From Anomaloglossus baeobatrachus (lineage: Eukaryota; Chordata; Amphibia; Anura; Aromobatidae), in NCBI RefSeq assembly GCF_048569485.1, contig NC_134356.1:537437217-537501216 (forward strand): a stretch of DNA of 64,000 bases, given 5' to 3'. The translations under genes were made by a program, and so were the position numbers. The notes under the pieces are model-generated. The model was not told the origin of the DNA. It did not search any database and worked only from the letters and a program-made list of their open reading frames with translations. Shown here one piece after another: positions 55,271 to 64,000 of this stretch (position 1 is the stretch's first letter; each line of letters starts with the position of its first letter).

Positions 55271-55645
55271 TAAGTAAAGGACTTCTCCAGGTTTGATATA
55301 AAAATCTGTAGTCACTCTGTGTCACTCTGTGACTGCAGACTTCTGAATTCTCACACTGCACACTGTCAGGATTCTCTGGTGCCGGCAGTGAGAGGTCACG
55401 AAACCGCAAGTATGCAATTTACATACATATGGTCACGTGCCAATAAAAATGAATTGAGTAAGGCCGGACACATGAAATCATAATGTGGCCAGAAATATAA
55501 GAATCTCATACTTGCGCTCACATGACCATCCACTCCTGCCACTGGCGAATACTAAAAATGTGCAAGCGCTGTGAGAATTCAGAAGCCTGCAGTCACCTAG
55601 AGAGATTAGAAACTTTCATCTCAAACCTGGACAAGACTTTACTTA
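55271..55645. mobile_element. Fold-back element, about 375 bp
   Basis: The left end TAAGTAAAGGACTTCTCCAG and right end CCTGGACAAGACTTTACTTA are inverted. The arms pair imperfectly through GTGACTGCAGACTTCTGAAT and ATTCAGAAGCCTGCAGTCAC. Non-coding, class II type; the family is not assigned. Confidence 0.72.
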
Positions 55646-55725
55646 TAAAATTAAGCAGTATAGCCGAATTCTAAGTAAAGGGGTGGTCCAATCTCACAAT
55701 TTATGTATTGCTACTTGTGTACAGG

Positions 55726-55945
55726 ATCAGAACTAGTAACAGCATCAGAACCACCAGAGGTACAGAAATACATAATTAGAACCCCCATCAATACAGAAAC
55801 ACAGCATCACAACCACCATAAGTACAGAAATTCATCACAACCACCAGCAGTACAGAAATACATCAATATAACCCCACCAGTTCAGAAACAGCATCAAAAC
55901 CTTCTTCAGTAGAGAAATACATCATCAGAACCACAAGCATGGTAC
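55726..55945. repeat. Short minisatellite, unit about 35 bp
   Basis: About six diverged units of the type GTACAGAAATACATCATCAG followed by AACCACCAGCA. Irregular spacing; an old array. Confidence 0.8.
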
Positions 55946-56018
55946 ATCAATTGTAATGTCAGGTCAGACGCATAGACATTTCTATTGCAGGAATCTACAA
56001 CTTCCAATACATCCTTAA

Positions 56019-56369
56019 AGGCAATCTGTCATTAGGATATTAACATCTTATCTGAGAGCAGCATAATGTAGGGGTAGAGATCCTGATTCTAGCAGTGTGT
56101 CACTTACTGTGCTGCTTAGTGTAGTTTTGATAAAAATCACTGCTTAATCAGCAGTAGATTATCACTACAGGACTGCTTGGCATGCTGCCAGGTAGACCAG
56201 CATATTCATCAGCTCTGTATAACTGCTAGATCTGCAGCAGAGAAAACATTGATTTTATCAAAATAACAGCAAACAACCCAGTAAGTGACACATCGCTGGA
56301 ATCAGGGTCTCTGTCTCTACATTATGCTGCTCTCAGATGGGGGCACAAAAACCTGGTGACAGATTCCTT
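56019..56369. mobile_element. TTAA fold-back element, 351 bp
   Basis: TTAA is at 56015-56018 and 56370-56373. The ends AGGCAATCTGTCATTAGG and CCTGGTGACAGATTCCT pair. The arms share GAGCAGCATAATGTAG and CTACATTATGCTGCTC. piggyBac-like target; non-coding. Confidence 0.8.
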
Positions 56370-56442
56370 TTAACAATGGTAAGTAGATACTTGGGAGTTA
56401 ACAGTCATCATCAGACTGCGGACTATACAGGAACTACAGTAA

Positions 56443-56852
56443 GGTCTCAGTTCCACTTGTGTTTTGCACGGACGAGTGCAATCTGATAAAATATCGAGTG
56501 TCCATCTGCAATTGATTTTGCATGATATATTGGCATGAGAAAAGAATTGCAGCATGCTGAAAGTGTCACAGATTCTCAGCTCACACACCCATACAAGTCT
56601 ACGGGAGCGTGTGAATATCGCACTGCACTTGGATGTAATCAGTGTGCAGTACAATGTACGCAAAGAGGCTGTGGAGAAGGGGGAAATTACTCCCTCCCTT
56701 CGTCTTGTCCGCAGCTGTGATCTAATCGCAAGATCGGATCACAGTCGCATGACACTCGGCTCACGCTCACAGCAGAGCCTGAGCCGAGAGTCATTAGCAT
56801 ATTGCATCTGATGATCTTGCATGGGAAGCAATGAGCAAGTGGGACTGAGGCC
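56443..56852. mobile_element. TAA fold-back element, third subfamily
   Basis: TAA is at 56440-56442 and 56853-56855. The ends GGTCTCAGTTCCACTTG and CAAGTGGGACTGAGGCC differ at two positions in 17. The interior carries many GTGTGAATATCG/GCATGATAT-type inverted words. Non-coding, Harbinger-like by target only. Confidence 0.8.
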
Positions 56853-57029
56853 TAATGATGAGAATTAGTCACACTGTTCTCTACACTATGGCCCCTTAAA
56901 CTGCCCAGTCTTTATACTGTGCCCCTCATCACACTCCCCCTTCTTGCTATGGCTTCACACTATCCTCTCATGCTATCCCCTTTCCCTGACAGCCGGACTC
57001 AGAATAACCGGCTCCCACTATGGGGGCGG

Positions 57030-57500
57030 CAAAATGCAGCTGCAGGCAGGGCCAGCTCCAGGTTTTTGTGGGCCCTGGGTGAGTCTCAATGAGCCCCATC
57101 CTCACATAGACACGCACATACATGTACACATACAAGCATACATACATATACATATTTAAAGACAAATTCACAAAAATACATATAAACAGAGACAGAATAA
57201 ATATTTGTTTAAAAAATTAATAGGATTTAACTTTATAACAACAGTAATAATTTTTTTTTTTTTTTTTTATATATACTATTTGATATCCTTGATATTACTA
57301 ACTGTTACAGTAAATTAACATTACAAGTCCCTCTATAGGATCTTTTTTGTCTAAAAAAAAAAAAAAAAAAATTAACAGGATTTAACTTTATAACAATAGT
57401 AATATTTTTTTTTTTTTTTATTGATATAAACAGAGAGAAATTTATACAGTCATATACACTGACATACACAGACACACATCATACATGCACACAGACACAT
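57030..57500 (-). repeat. Inverted, unexpanded relative of the array's right flank
   Basis: 57040-57180 (reverse of CCTGGAGCTGGCCCTGCCTG and the CA-rich run) and 57420-57490 (reverse of GTCAGTGTATATGACTGTAT) match 13690-13912. Between them lie two T-rich runs and a duplicated TTAACTTTATAACA segment (57226 and 57380). No 39-bp units are present. Confidence 0.7.
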
Positions 57501-57659
57501 TACAGATATTATTAATATGAGGAAGCCGGCAGCAGCCTCACTCACCTCCCCCGCTTGTCTTCATCCAGCTCCACCTGGGCATGTTGCTGTGCCGCGCTGA
57601 TTGGTGGCCATGACTAAAAGACATAGCCACACAGAGCACACTGACACTGCTGTATATAC

Positions 57660-58480
57660 ATCGCAGGGGAGGCTGGGGACATACAGCAATGGGGGGGACA
57701 TACCGCTCCAGAGGAGACATTAGAGGGGGGCATTCAGATCTGAGAAGATATATAGCTGTGGGGGGTATACAGCCCTGGAGTGGGGGGACAAACAACTCTG
57801 GGGGTATACAGCACTGGGTTGGAGAGAGATACAGCTCTGGGGGTATACAGCTCTTCGGTGGTATACTGCACTAGAGTGGGCAACATACTGCACTGGGGTG
57901 GGGGACAAACAGCTCTGGGGTATACAGCACTGGGATGGGGGGAACAGACAGTTCTGGGGTGCTATTCAGCACTGGGGGGTTATAGACAGTTCTGGGGGTA
58001 TATAGCACTGCGGTGGAGGGGATATTATAGGCAGTTCTGCGAGGTATTCAGCACTGGGGGGGTTATAGACAGTTCTGGGGGTACATAGCACTTCGGTGGG
58101 GGGGATATTATAGGCAGTTCAGCGGGGTATACAGCACTGGGGGGTTATAGACAGTTCTGGGGGTATATAGCACTGCGGTGGAGGGGATATTATAGGCAGT
58201 TCTGTAGGGTATTCAGCACTGTGGGGGTTATAGACAGTTCTAGGGGTATATAGCACTGAGGTGGGGGGATATTATAGGTAGTTCTGCAGGGTATACATCA
58301 CTGGAAGGTTATAGACAGTTCTGGGGGTATATAGCACTGAGGTAGGGATATATTATAGGTAGTTCTGCGGGGTATACATCACTGGGATGTTATAGAGAGT
58401 TCTGGGGGTATATAGCACTGCCGTGGGGGGGATATTATAGGCAGTTCTGCTGGGTATTCAGCACTGGGGGGACAGGACAT
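57660..58480. repeat. Minisatellite, unit about 84 bp
   Basis: About six clear units with GTTATAGACAGTTCTGGGGG, TATATAGCACTG, GATATTATAGGCAGTTCTGC and GGTATTCAGCACTGG, preceded by shorter diverged units from 57660. GT-rich on the plus strand. The 102-codon frame through it is a repeat artefact. Confidence 0.88.
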
Positions 58481-58945
58481 ACAGCTCGGCGGCTCATTTC
58501 TTCCTCTGTGTGTTGAGCCTAGAATATATGGCCTCCTTCCAGGTAATGGGCGTGACCAGCTTCATGACAAATTAAGTCATACCTGGACGGAGCCCATACA
58601 TTCTATCATCTACCATCATCTGTGGGACGGCAGGGCAGGGCAGTGCATGGTGCATGCTAGCTCCGCCCACAGACAAACTTAACCCCTACACAGCGGTGAA
58701 GGCTGCATTGAGGTGGGATCTAAGAGTCTGCAGCTGTCGGCATGAGCGCTGCCTGCGGGCCCCAGAACTCGGCCACAGCATACATCACCGTCCTTGCTGA
58801 AAGGTGCACTCGGGTCCCGACAGCGCCCCCCTCGACACTGCGCCTGCGGCACGTGCACCTCCAGCCCCCCCCCTAGTTACGCCCTTGCCTTATCCTTTGT
58901 GTTCTTTAGTCCTCTGGTAGGTCTCAAGCCTGAGGTTTACTATAC
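58481..58945. other. GC-rich spacer, nothing certain
   Basis: CTAGCTCCGCCCACAGA near 58655 resembles the reverse of TCTGTGGGCGGAGCTA at about 3345, a weak hint that the dispersed repeat around the array also has a partner here. No gene recognised. Confidence 0.4.
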
Positions 58946-58948
58946 TAA

Positions 58949-59499
58949 AGGGGTCTTTACACGCTACGATATCGTTAATGTTTGATCGTCGGGGTCACAT
59001 TGTTAGTGACGCACATCCGGCGTCATTAACAATATCGCAGCGTGTGATACTTACCAGCGACCTTAGGCGACCTCAAAAATGGTGAAAATCGTTCACCATG
59101 GAGAGGTCGTCCCAAACTCAAAAATCAGTAAGGACTGTTTAGCATTGTGATTCATCGCTCATGCAGCAGCACACATCGCTATGTGTGACACCGCATGAGC
59201 GAGGAACGTCTCCTTACCTGCCGCCGGCCCCAATGCGGAAGGAAGAGGTGGGTGGGATGTTTACATCACGCTCAGCTCCGCCCCTCCGCTTTGATTGGCC
59301 GGCCGCTGTGTGACGTTGCGGTGACGTCGCTGTGATGCCGAACGTCCCTCCACCTTGAAGGAGGGATTCTTCGGCAGTCACAGCTACGCCGCCGACCAGG
59401 TAAGTATGTGTGACGCTGCCGTAGCGATAATGTTCGGGTACTTACACGCTCGCTATCGCTACAAATTGCTAGCGATATCGCTACCATGTAAAGCCCCCT
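58949..59499. mobile_element. TAA fold-back element (Harbinger-like MITE), copy e
   Basis: TAA is at 58946-58948 and 59500-59502. The ends AGGGGTCTTTACACGCTACG and CCATGTAAAGCCCCCT pair. The interior shares GTGACGCACATCCGGC, CAGCAGCACACATCGCT and TTTACATC with copies a-c. Confidence 0.83.
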
Positions 59500-59712
59500 T
59501 AAGGCTCGAATTACACTGACCAACTGGTAACACTAAACAACCGATTGACTTACCGTTCAGTAGCCTGTTCACACAGACATACTTCAGTAAATGATCTGTA
59601 ATAGACTATCATAGTTCTCAGCTTTGTAAATTCTGCATGCACAGGCTGTGTTTACACAGGACAATGCATGTCGGAGAACGAGGACCTTTTGTAGCATAGA
59701 TAAAATTATTTA
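59500..59712. other. Short spacer before the Copia LTR
   Basis: No gene. GAGGACCTTTT at 59682 recurs near 59925, on the other side of the putative LTR. That may be chance. Confidence 0.4.
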
Positions 59713-59909
59713 TGTTAGCAGCGGGTTAATCAACGTGATGTCCACAGCGAGCAACAGAGAACATTCATTTATTGAGAATTAAGAACATCCAGCTTACAAC
59801 GTGAGAATAGGATCAGTCTGGTTTCTGGGAGAGGGAGAGAGAAAAATCTGCTGTGACCTTCAGCTTCCAGCTCCACACTAGAATACACACACTGGGAGGA
59901 GGAGGAACA
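59713..59909 (-). repeat. Putative 3' LTR of the Copia element
   Basis: A 197-bp segment with TGTT...AACA inverted ends, at the expected place after RNase H. Without the second LTR the limits cannot be confirmed, and the purine tract is about 20 bp away from the edge instead of adjacent. Confidence 0.4.
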
Positions 59910-60074
59910 TCCTGTCTGTGAATGAGGACCTTTTTTTTTTTTTCTTTAACTTTGTTAACATCTGAACAATATGCATGCAGACATAAAATCACATCATATT
60001 AAACAAACAATAGTTGTTGCAATACATACAGATCAATATGCATTAGGCCAACACCCCCACTCAACAACTACTTA

Positions 60075-60901
60075 TTCTGTTAGTCCCATAGTGGTTCTCA
60101 ATCCTTGGCAATGGCTTGGTCAAAATGTCAGCTATCATTTTATCAGTCTCACAATAAACAAACTGAATTATGCCACGATCTATCAAATCACGTAGATGAT
60201 GATATCTGACGTCAATGTGCTTAGTTCTAGCACTGATCTTTTCACTGCATGCAAGTTTAATGCATCCTTGATTGTCCTCATATCACCGTTGGCTGAGTTA
60301 ACGGTTTACCAAGATCATCTATCAGTTGTCTTAGCCAAATGATCTCCTGACTTGCATAGGCTGCGGACATATACTCAGCTTCTGTAGATGACAAAGCAAC
60401 AGATACTTGTTTTCTACTAGACCAGGAGATTGAACTCTCTCCAAGTTTAAATACGTATCCGCTTGTGGATTTATGATCATGCGAATCACCAGCCCAATCT
60501 GCGTCAACATAGCCGGTGAGTTTTAGATTTCCTGCTGCAGATAATTTTAAATTTACACCTTGTGTCTCTTTTAAATATCGGAGAACTCTTTTAATGGCAT
60601 TCCAGTCCTTTTGACGCGGTTTCTCCACATATCTGCACAATACTCCAACTGCTGTTGTAATATCTGGTCGAGTCATAGTCGATATGTATAGAAGTGCCCC
60701 CACTGCCTGTCGATATTTCTCATTGTTAGGCAACAGGTCATCTTCTTCCAGATTCAGGTAGGATGATTCCATTGGCGTTGATACACCTTTGGCTTCTGTC
60801 ATTCCAAACTGATTCAGAATTGAATTAATTTTTGCACTTTGATTTAGAAGAAAACTTCCATCTTCCTCTCTCTGGATATAGATTCCTAGATAATATGTCA
60901 C
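60075..60901 (-). pseudogene. Copia RT C-terminal part and RNase H (fossil)
   Basis: The RT tail (YYLGIYIQREEDGSFLLNQ) leads into RNase H with GYVDADWAGDSHDHKSTSGY, SISWSSRKQVSVALSSTEAE and EYMSAAYASQEIIWL. The C-terminal signature ARTKHIDVRYHHLRD and ADILTKPLP lies near 60090-60230. RNase H removes the RNA strand during reverse transcription. Confidence 0.9.
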
Positions 60902-61840
60902 ATTTCCAAGGTCTTTTGTTTCAAAATTTCAGTAATTTTTCCAATTTCGGCTTCTTCTTGATGAACTACAATTACATCGTCCACATATAAGAGAATATAC
61001 ATCCACTTTCCGTCTGTATATCTCGTATATAAGCATGGATCCACTTGACCTCTTTTAAATCCTTCTTCTAACAAGAATTTGTTCATTTTGGTGTTCCATG
61101 CTCTTGCCGATTGCTTAAGAAAGACCATAAAGAGATTTTTGTAGTTTGCAAACAAGATTCTGTTCACCTTCCTTTATATAACCTTCAGGTTGAGTCATGT
61201 ATAAATCCTCCTCAATGTCACCATTTAAAAATGCAATTTTGATATCCAAATGTCTGACAAACATCTTTTGTACAGCAGCTATGGCCATCAAGGCTCTAAA
61301 TGTTGTCTGCTTGGCGACTGGGGAAAAAGTAGCATCATAGTCTTCGCCATACTTTTGAGAATATCCTTTTGCGACCAACCTCGCTTTGAATCTGTGGACT
61401 TTACCTTCAGAGTCATATTTGGTTTTAAATACCCACTTGCACTTGATTGCCTTTTTACCCTGTGGTAACTCAGTGAGTTTCCAAGTTTGAAGTTGATGAA
61501 GCGAGTTCATTTCTTCATTAGCGGCATTGATCCACTTTGTTCTTTCATGGGCAGGTAGTTTTTGCATTTCATCCCATGACTGTGGCTCTGACTCAGGTAG
61601 TGTCTTGACAATGTAGGATAGACATTTAGCTGGTATTCTTTTCTTTGATCTTGACGATCGTCTGATTTCAGGTTTACTTAGGCTTTTTGTTGTTCCTTCA
61701 GTGGTTGAAGAATCTAGCCAGACTTCTACATTCTCCCTTTCGTTGTCTTGTAATAGTAACTGAGATTGTTGTTGTTGCTTCATCTGGACTACTGGCATAA
61801 TGTCATAAAACTTGGGTGACACGAAGTTTTCATCAATCAC
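60898..61840 (-). pseudogene. Copia RT N-terminal and catalytic part (fossil)
   Basis: It carries WVFKTKYDSEGKVHRFKARL, VAKGYSQKYGEDYDATFSPV, HLDIKIAFLNGDIEEDLYM (first catalytic Asp region) and the active-site LLYVDDVIVVH near 60975. Upstream, about 61650-61840, is the linker after the integrase, with a RRSSRSKKRIPAK basic stretch. Confidence 0.9.
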
Positions 61841-61945
61841 TACATCTTTACTTATTGTGACCTTGTTTGTCTCTGGGTGTAGAATTCTATAACCTCTCTG
61901 GGTTTCACTGTAGCCTACCAGGATGCCTTCCTTAGCGTGAGATTC

Positions 61946-63349
61946 TCACTTAGTTCGTTTTTCTTTGGGAATGTGTGCAAATGCTTTACTTCCGAAAATC
62001 CTTATGTGTTGTAGTTTTGGCTTTGTACTATTCCATTGCTCAAATGGAGTTTTCTCTGTCGCTTTACCTGATAGTCTGTTCTGAAGATAGCAAGCCGTCA
62101 TGATAGCTTTGCCCCAATATACTGTAGGCAGATTTGCATCAAATAACATTCTCCTTCCGCTTTCACAGAGTGTTCGGTTCCTTCTTTCTGCTACACCATT
62201 TTGCTCAGGGTTGTATGGTACAGTAGTCTGAAATATGATTGCATTATTCTTTAAAATGCTCTGTGTCTCATTACTTGTGTATTCAGTCCCATTATCTGGA
62301 CGTAGAATTTTTGGCATTCTCCCAAACTTGTTATATACTTCAGCTAGATATATTTCAAGTTTCTCTGGAACTTTATTTTTGCTGTGAAGTAGATGGACAA
62401 CTGTATATCTTGAATTGTCATCAATAAATGTAAGAAAATATCTCTTCTTTCCAGGGGTCTGAGTACGCATTGGACCACAGATATCCGTGTGTATTAAATC
62501 TAGTGGTTGTTTTGTTCTTGTAGTACTTTTCTTAGGAAAGGACTTTCTGGACATTTTCCCTTTGATACAGCTCATTGTCTGGTTACATGGATCAATTGTA
62601 ATATCATCAGCTAATTGTTCTTGAAATAACTTTCTTATTGCTTCTGGGTCTCTATGTGCAAGCCGCCTGTGCCATACATGAATACAGTTCTTGTGCAGTT
62701 CTTGCTTAGCTGTGTATACACACTCTTTACATTTCAACTGATACAGTTCATCTCTGATTTTTCCTTTTGCTAGTGTGTGACCCTCCTTTGAGATGATGCA
62801 GCTATCGTCCTTAAATGTAACTTCATTCCCTTGTTTTGTGAGCTTTTTCACAGATAATAGATTACTTTCAAGACTAGGCACATATAGCACATCCTTTACA
62901 TAGATCCTTCTGCTTTGTGTTGCAGAGATGCTACAATCAATATAACCATCTCCTATGCCTTCTGAGTTCATACACTGACCATTCACCATAATCACTTTCT
63001 CTGACTTGCTTTGGATAAGCTTAGTAAAGAAGTCTCTGTCATTGGTCATGTGACTGGTTGCACCAGAATCTATACACCACGCATGCTTTGATTTAAATGC
63101 ATTGATTGATGTGAATGCAGCCTCAGTATTTACAGGATCATTATTTTCAGATACAGCGCTGTTAACTCTTTGTTGACTGTTTTGCTTCTTCAGCTGATTT
63201 ATTTTAGCTTTCCAGACTCTGCATTCAGCTTTTAAATGACCTGGCTTCCTGCATACAAAACATTCACATGATTCTTTAGGGTGGTTTCTGCTGGTGGGCA
63301 CATCCTGTGTTTGTAAAGCAGTTTCCTTGTTGCATGTCTTGTTGCTCAC
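61946..63349 (-). pseudogene. Copia zinc knuckle, protease and integrase (fossil)
   Basis: A 467-codon frame. Near its start is the CCHC knuckle CFVCRKPGHLKAEC, then the protease site WCIDSGATSHMTND, the pre-integrase HVWHRRLAHRDPEAIRK, and the integrase core with DLIHTDICGPM, RPDNGTEYTSN and NGVAERRNRTL (D, D, E positions). The order protease then integrase before RT defines Ty1/Copia. Confidence 0.92.
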
Positions 63350-63397
63350 ACTTTCTGCCTTTCTCTTATATTCATCTACAAGCTTTCCTCTGAAGTA

Positions 63398-63921
63398 CTA
63401 CAATGTAAGCTCATCATCTGGGCATGCATCTAGTGCAGTTACAAGCGTGTCATAGCTTTCTGGGAGACCATTAAGTAGTAGTGCTGCTACATGGAAGTCC
63501 TTCACATCTTCCCCAATGCCCCGCAGGCGCTCTACGGTCTCTAGAGTGTTTCTAATGTAGTCCTGCATGTCCTGGTCATTGTGCAGCTTAGACTGATACA
63601 GCTTTCTCATTAGATAGATAGAATGTATTACTTAGATTTATCCTCTCATGTACTTTCTGCAGCTGCTCTCACATTTCCATTGCAGATTCACACTTACATA
63701 CATGCACAATCTGATCATCCTCTATGCTGAGTGATAGGGTGCTCTGTGCTTTCTGATCCATCTATAGCCAGTCCTGTGGTACTGGGTCAGGCTTAGGCTC
63801 CTGAGTGTATTTCCACGTACCTTCTCTTATCAGCAGCATCTTCACCTTGAATTTCCAGGATTGGTAGTTCTGGTTATTCAGGTTTGGCACTGTAAACTTT
63901 GCTGAGTTGCCGCTGGTGGCC
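63398..63921 (-). pseudogene. Copia gag (fossil)
   Basis: The N-terminus begins MATSGNSAKFTVPNLN near 63921, followed by NYQSWKFKVKMLL, a typical Copia gag start. 63398-63610 carries the UBN2-type helix region with MQDYIRNTLETVERLRGIGE and ALLLNGLPESYDTLVTAL. The gag shell packages element RNA. Confidence 0.85.
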
Positions 63922-64000
63922 ATCTTTATTTCTTCTCAGTTCGCTGTTGTCTTTCTATCTCTGTGCTCTGGAGGTCTAGGACTGCTTTGATTCTGGGCCC

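Larger units (their letters stand above)
59713..64000 (-). mobile_element. Ty1/Copia retrotransposon, cut by the window edge
   Basis: The minus-strand gene order gag, protease, integrase, RT, RNase H is the Copia order. The coding part runs from about 63921 down to about 60075. A candidate 3' LTR is 59713-59909 (TGTTAGCAG...GGAACA, ends TGTT/AACA), with an A-rich polypurine stretch nearby at 59930-59945. The 5' LTR lies outside the window. The frames are long and the motifs well kept, with only a handful of breaks, so the insertion seems fairly young. Copia elements are sparse in vertebrates compared with Gypsy. Confidence 0.9.

Noticed and set aside
57780-58088. 102-codon Gly/Tyr-rich frame
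   Set aside because: It is a reading of the GT-rich 84-bp minisatellite.
59682-59935. GAGGACCTTTT on both sides of the putative Copia LTR as a target duplication
   Set aside because: Copia target duplications are about 5 bp and would lie outside the two LTRs. This 11-bp repeat lies across a single LTR and is probably chance or an internal repeat.

Overview
The window looks like gene-poor, repeat-dense vertebrate DNA, most likely from an amphibian and probably a frog or toad. That is inferred from the mix of elements: a tyrosine-recombinase (Ngaro-like) retrotransposon, CR1 LINEs, Tc1 and hAT transposons, many short fold-back elements with TAA or TTAA target duplications, a Gmr1-like Ty3/Gypsy fossil and a Ty1/Copia element. 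I found no host protein-coding gene, rRNA, tRNA gene, CRISPR array or operon. Nearly all long open frames belong to transposons or are by-products of tandem repeats.

Layout. (1) 531-25968 is one Ngaro-like element with split terminal repeats (A1 ... B1-A2-B2). It carries gag-like, RT/RNase H, tyrosine recombinase and SGNH-hydrolase regions. It is split by a 15.9-kb hAT-type insertion (2843-18791, 8-bp target duplication GTGCAGAG) and by a 2.7-kb CR1 insertion (20326-23000, duplication TTCAT) that itself holds two fold-back elements. The hAT-type insertion carries a minisatellite of about 10 kb with a 39-bp unit, and a 4,047-bp block of it is duplicated almost perfectly. (2) 26.5-34.2 kb is a decayed Ty3/Gypsy fossil with integrase before RT (Gmr1-like order). 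It is split by a Tc1-type transposon (27976-33000), which is itself split by a hAT copy with a nearly complete BED-finger transposase frame. (3) 34.5-36.7 kb is AT-rich DNA with a TTAA fold-back element and a tRNA-like SINE tail. (4) 36766-45821 is a second Tc1 transposon split by a full-length but rearranged hAT (38017-44813, duplication CTGTTAAG) and by a TAA fold-back element. (5) 46.4-52.6 kb holds an LTR fossil, a fold-back element, and a compact LTR retrotransposon (48214-52640, minus strand). The only long sense frame of that retrotransposon encodes a protein with a cold-shock-like domain. (6) 52.6-59.5 kb is a mosaic of fold-back elements, a 236-bp near-perfect palindrome and minisatellites. 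It includes an unexpanded relative of the sequence flanking the large array. (7) 59.7-64.0 kb is a Ty1/Copia element on the minus strand that runs off the right edge.

The nesting gives relative ages. The Ngaro-like and Gypsy fossils and the Tc1 copies are older than the hAT and CR1 insertions inside them, and the TAA fold-back elements are the youngest layer at most sites. The most unusual items are the cold-shock-domain LTR element, the hAT carrying the 10-kb array with its very recent 4-kb duplication, and the hAT copy in which two neighbouring blocks each appear flipped in place.
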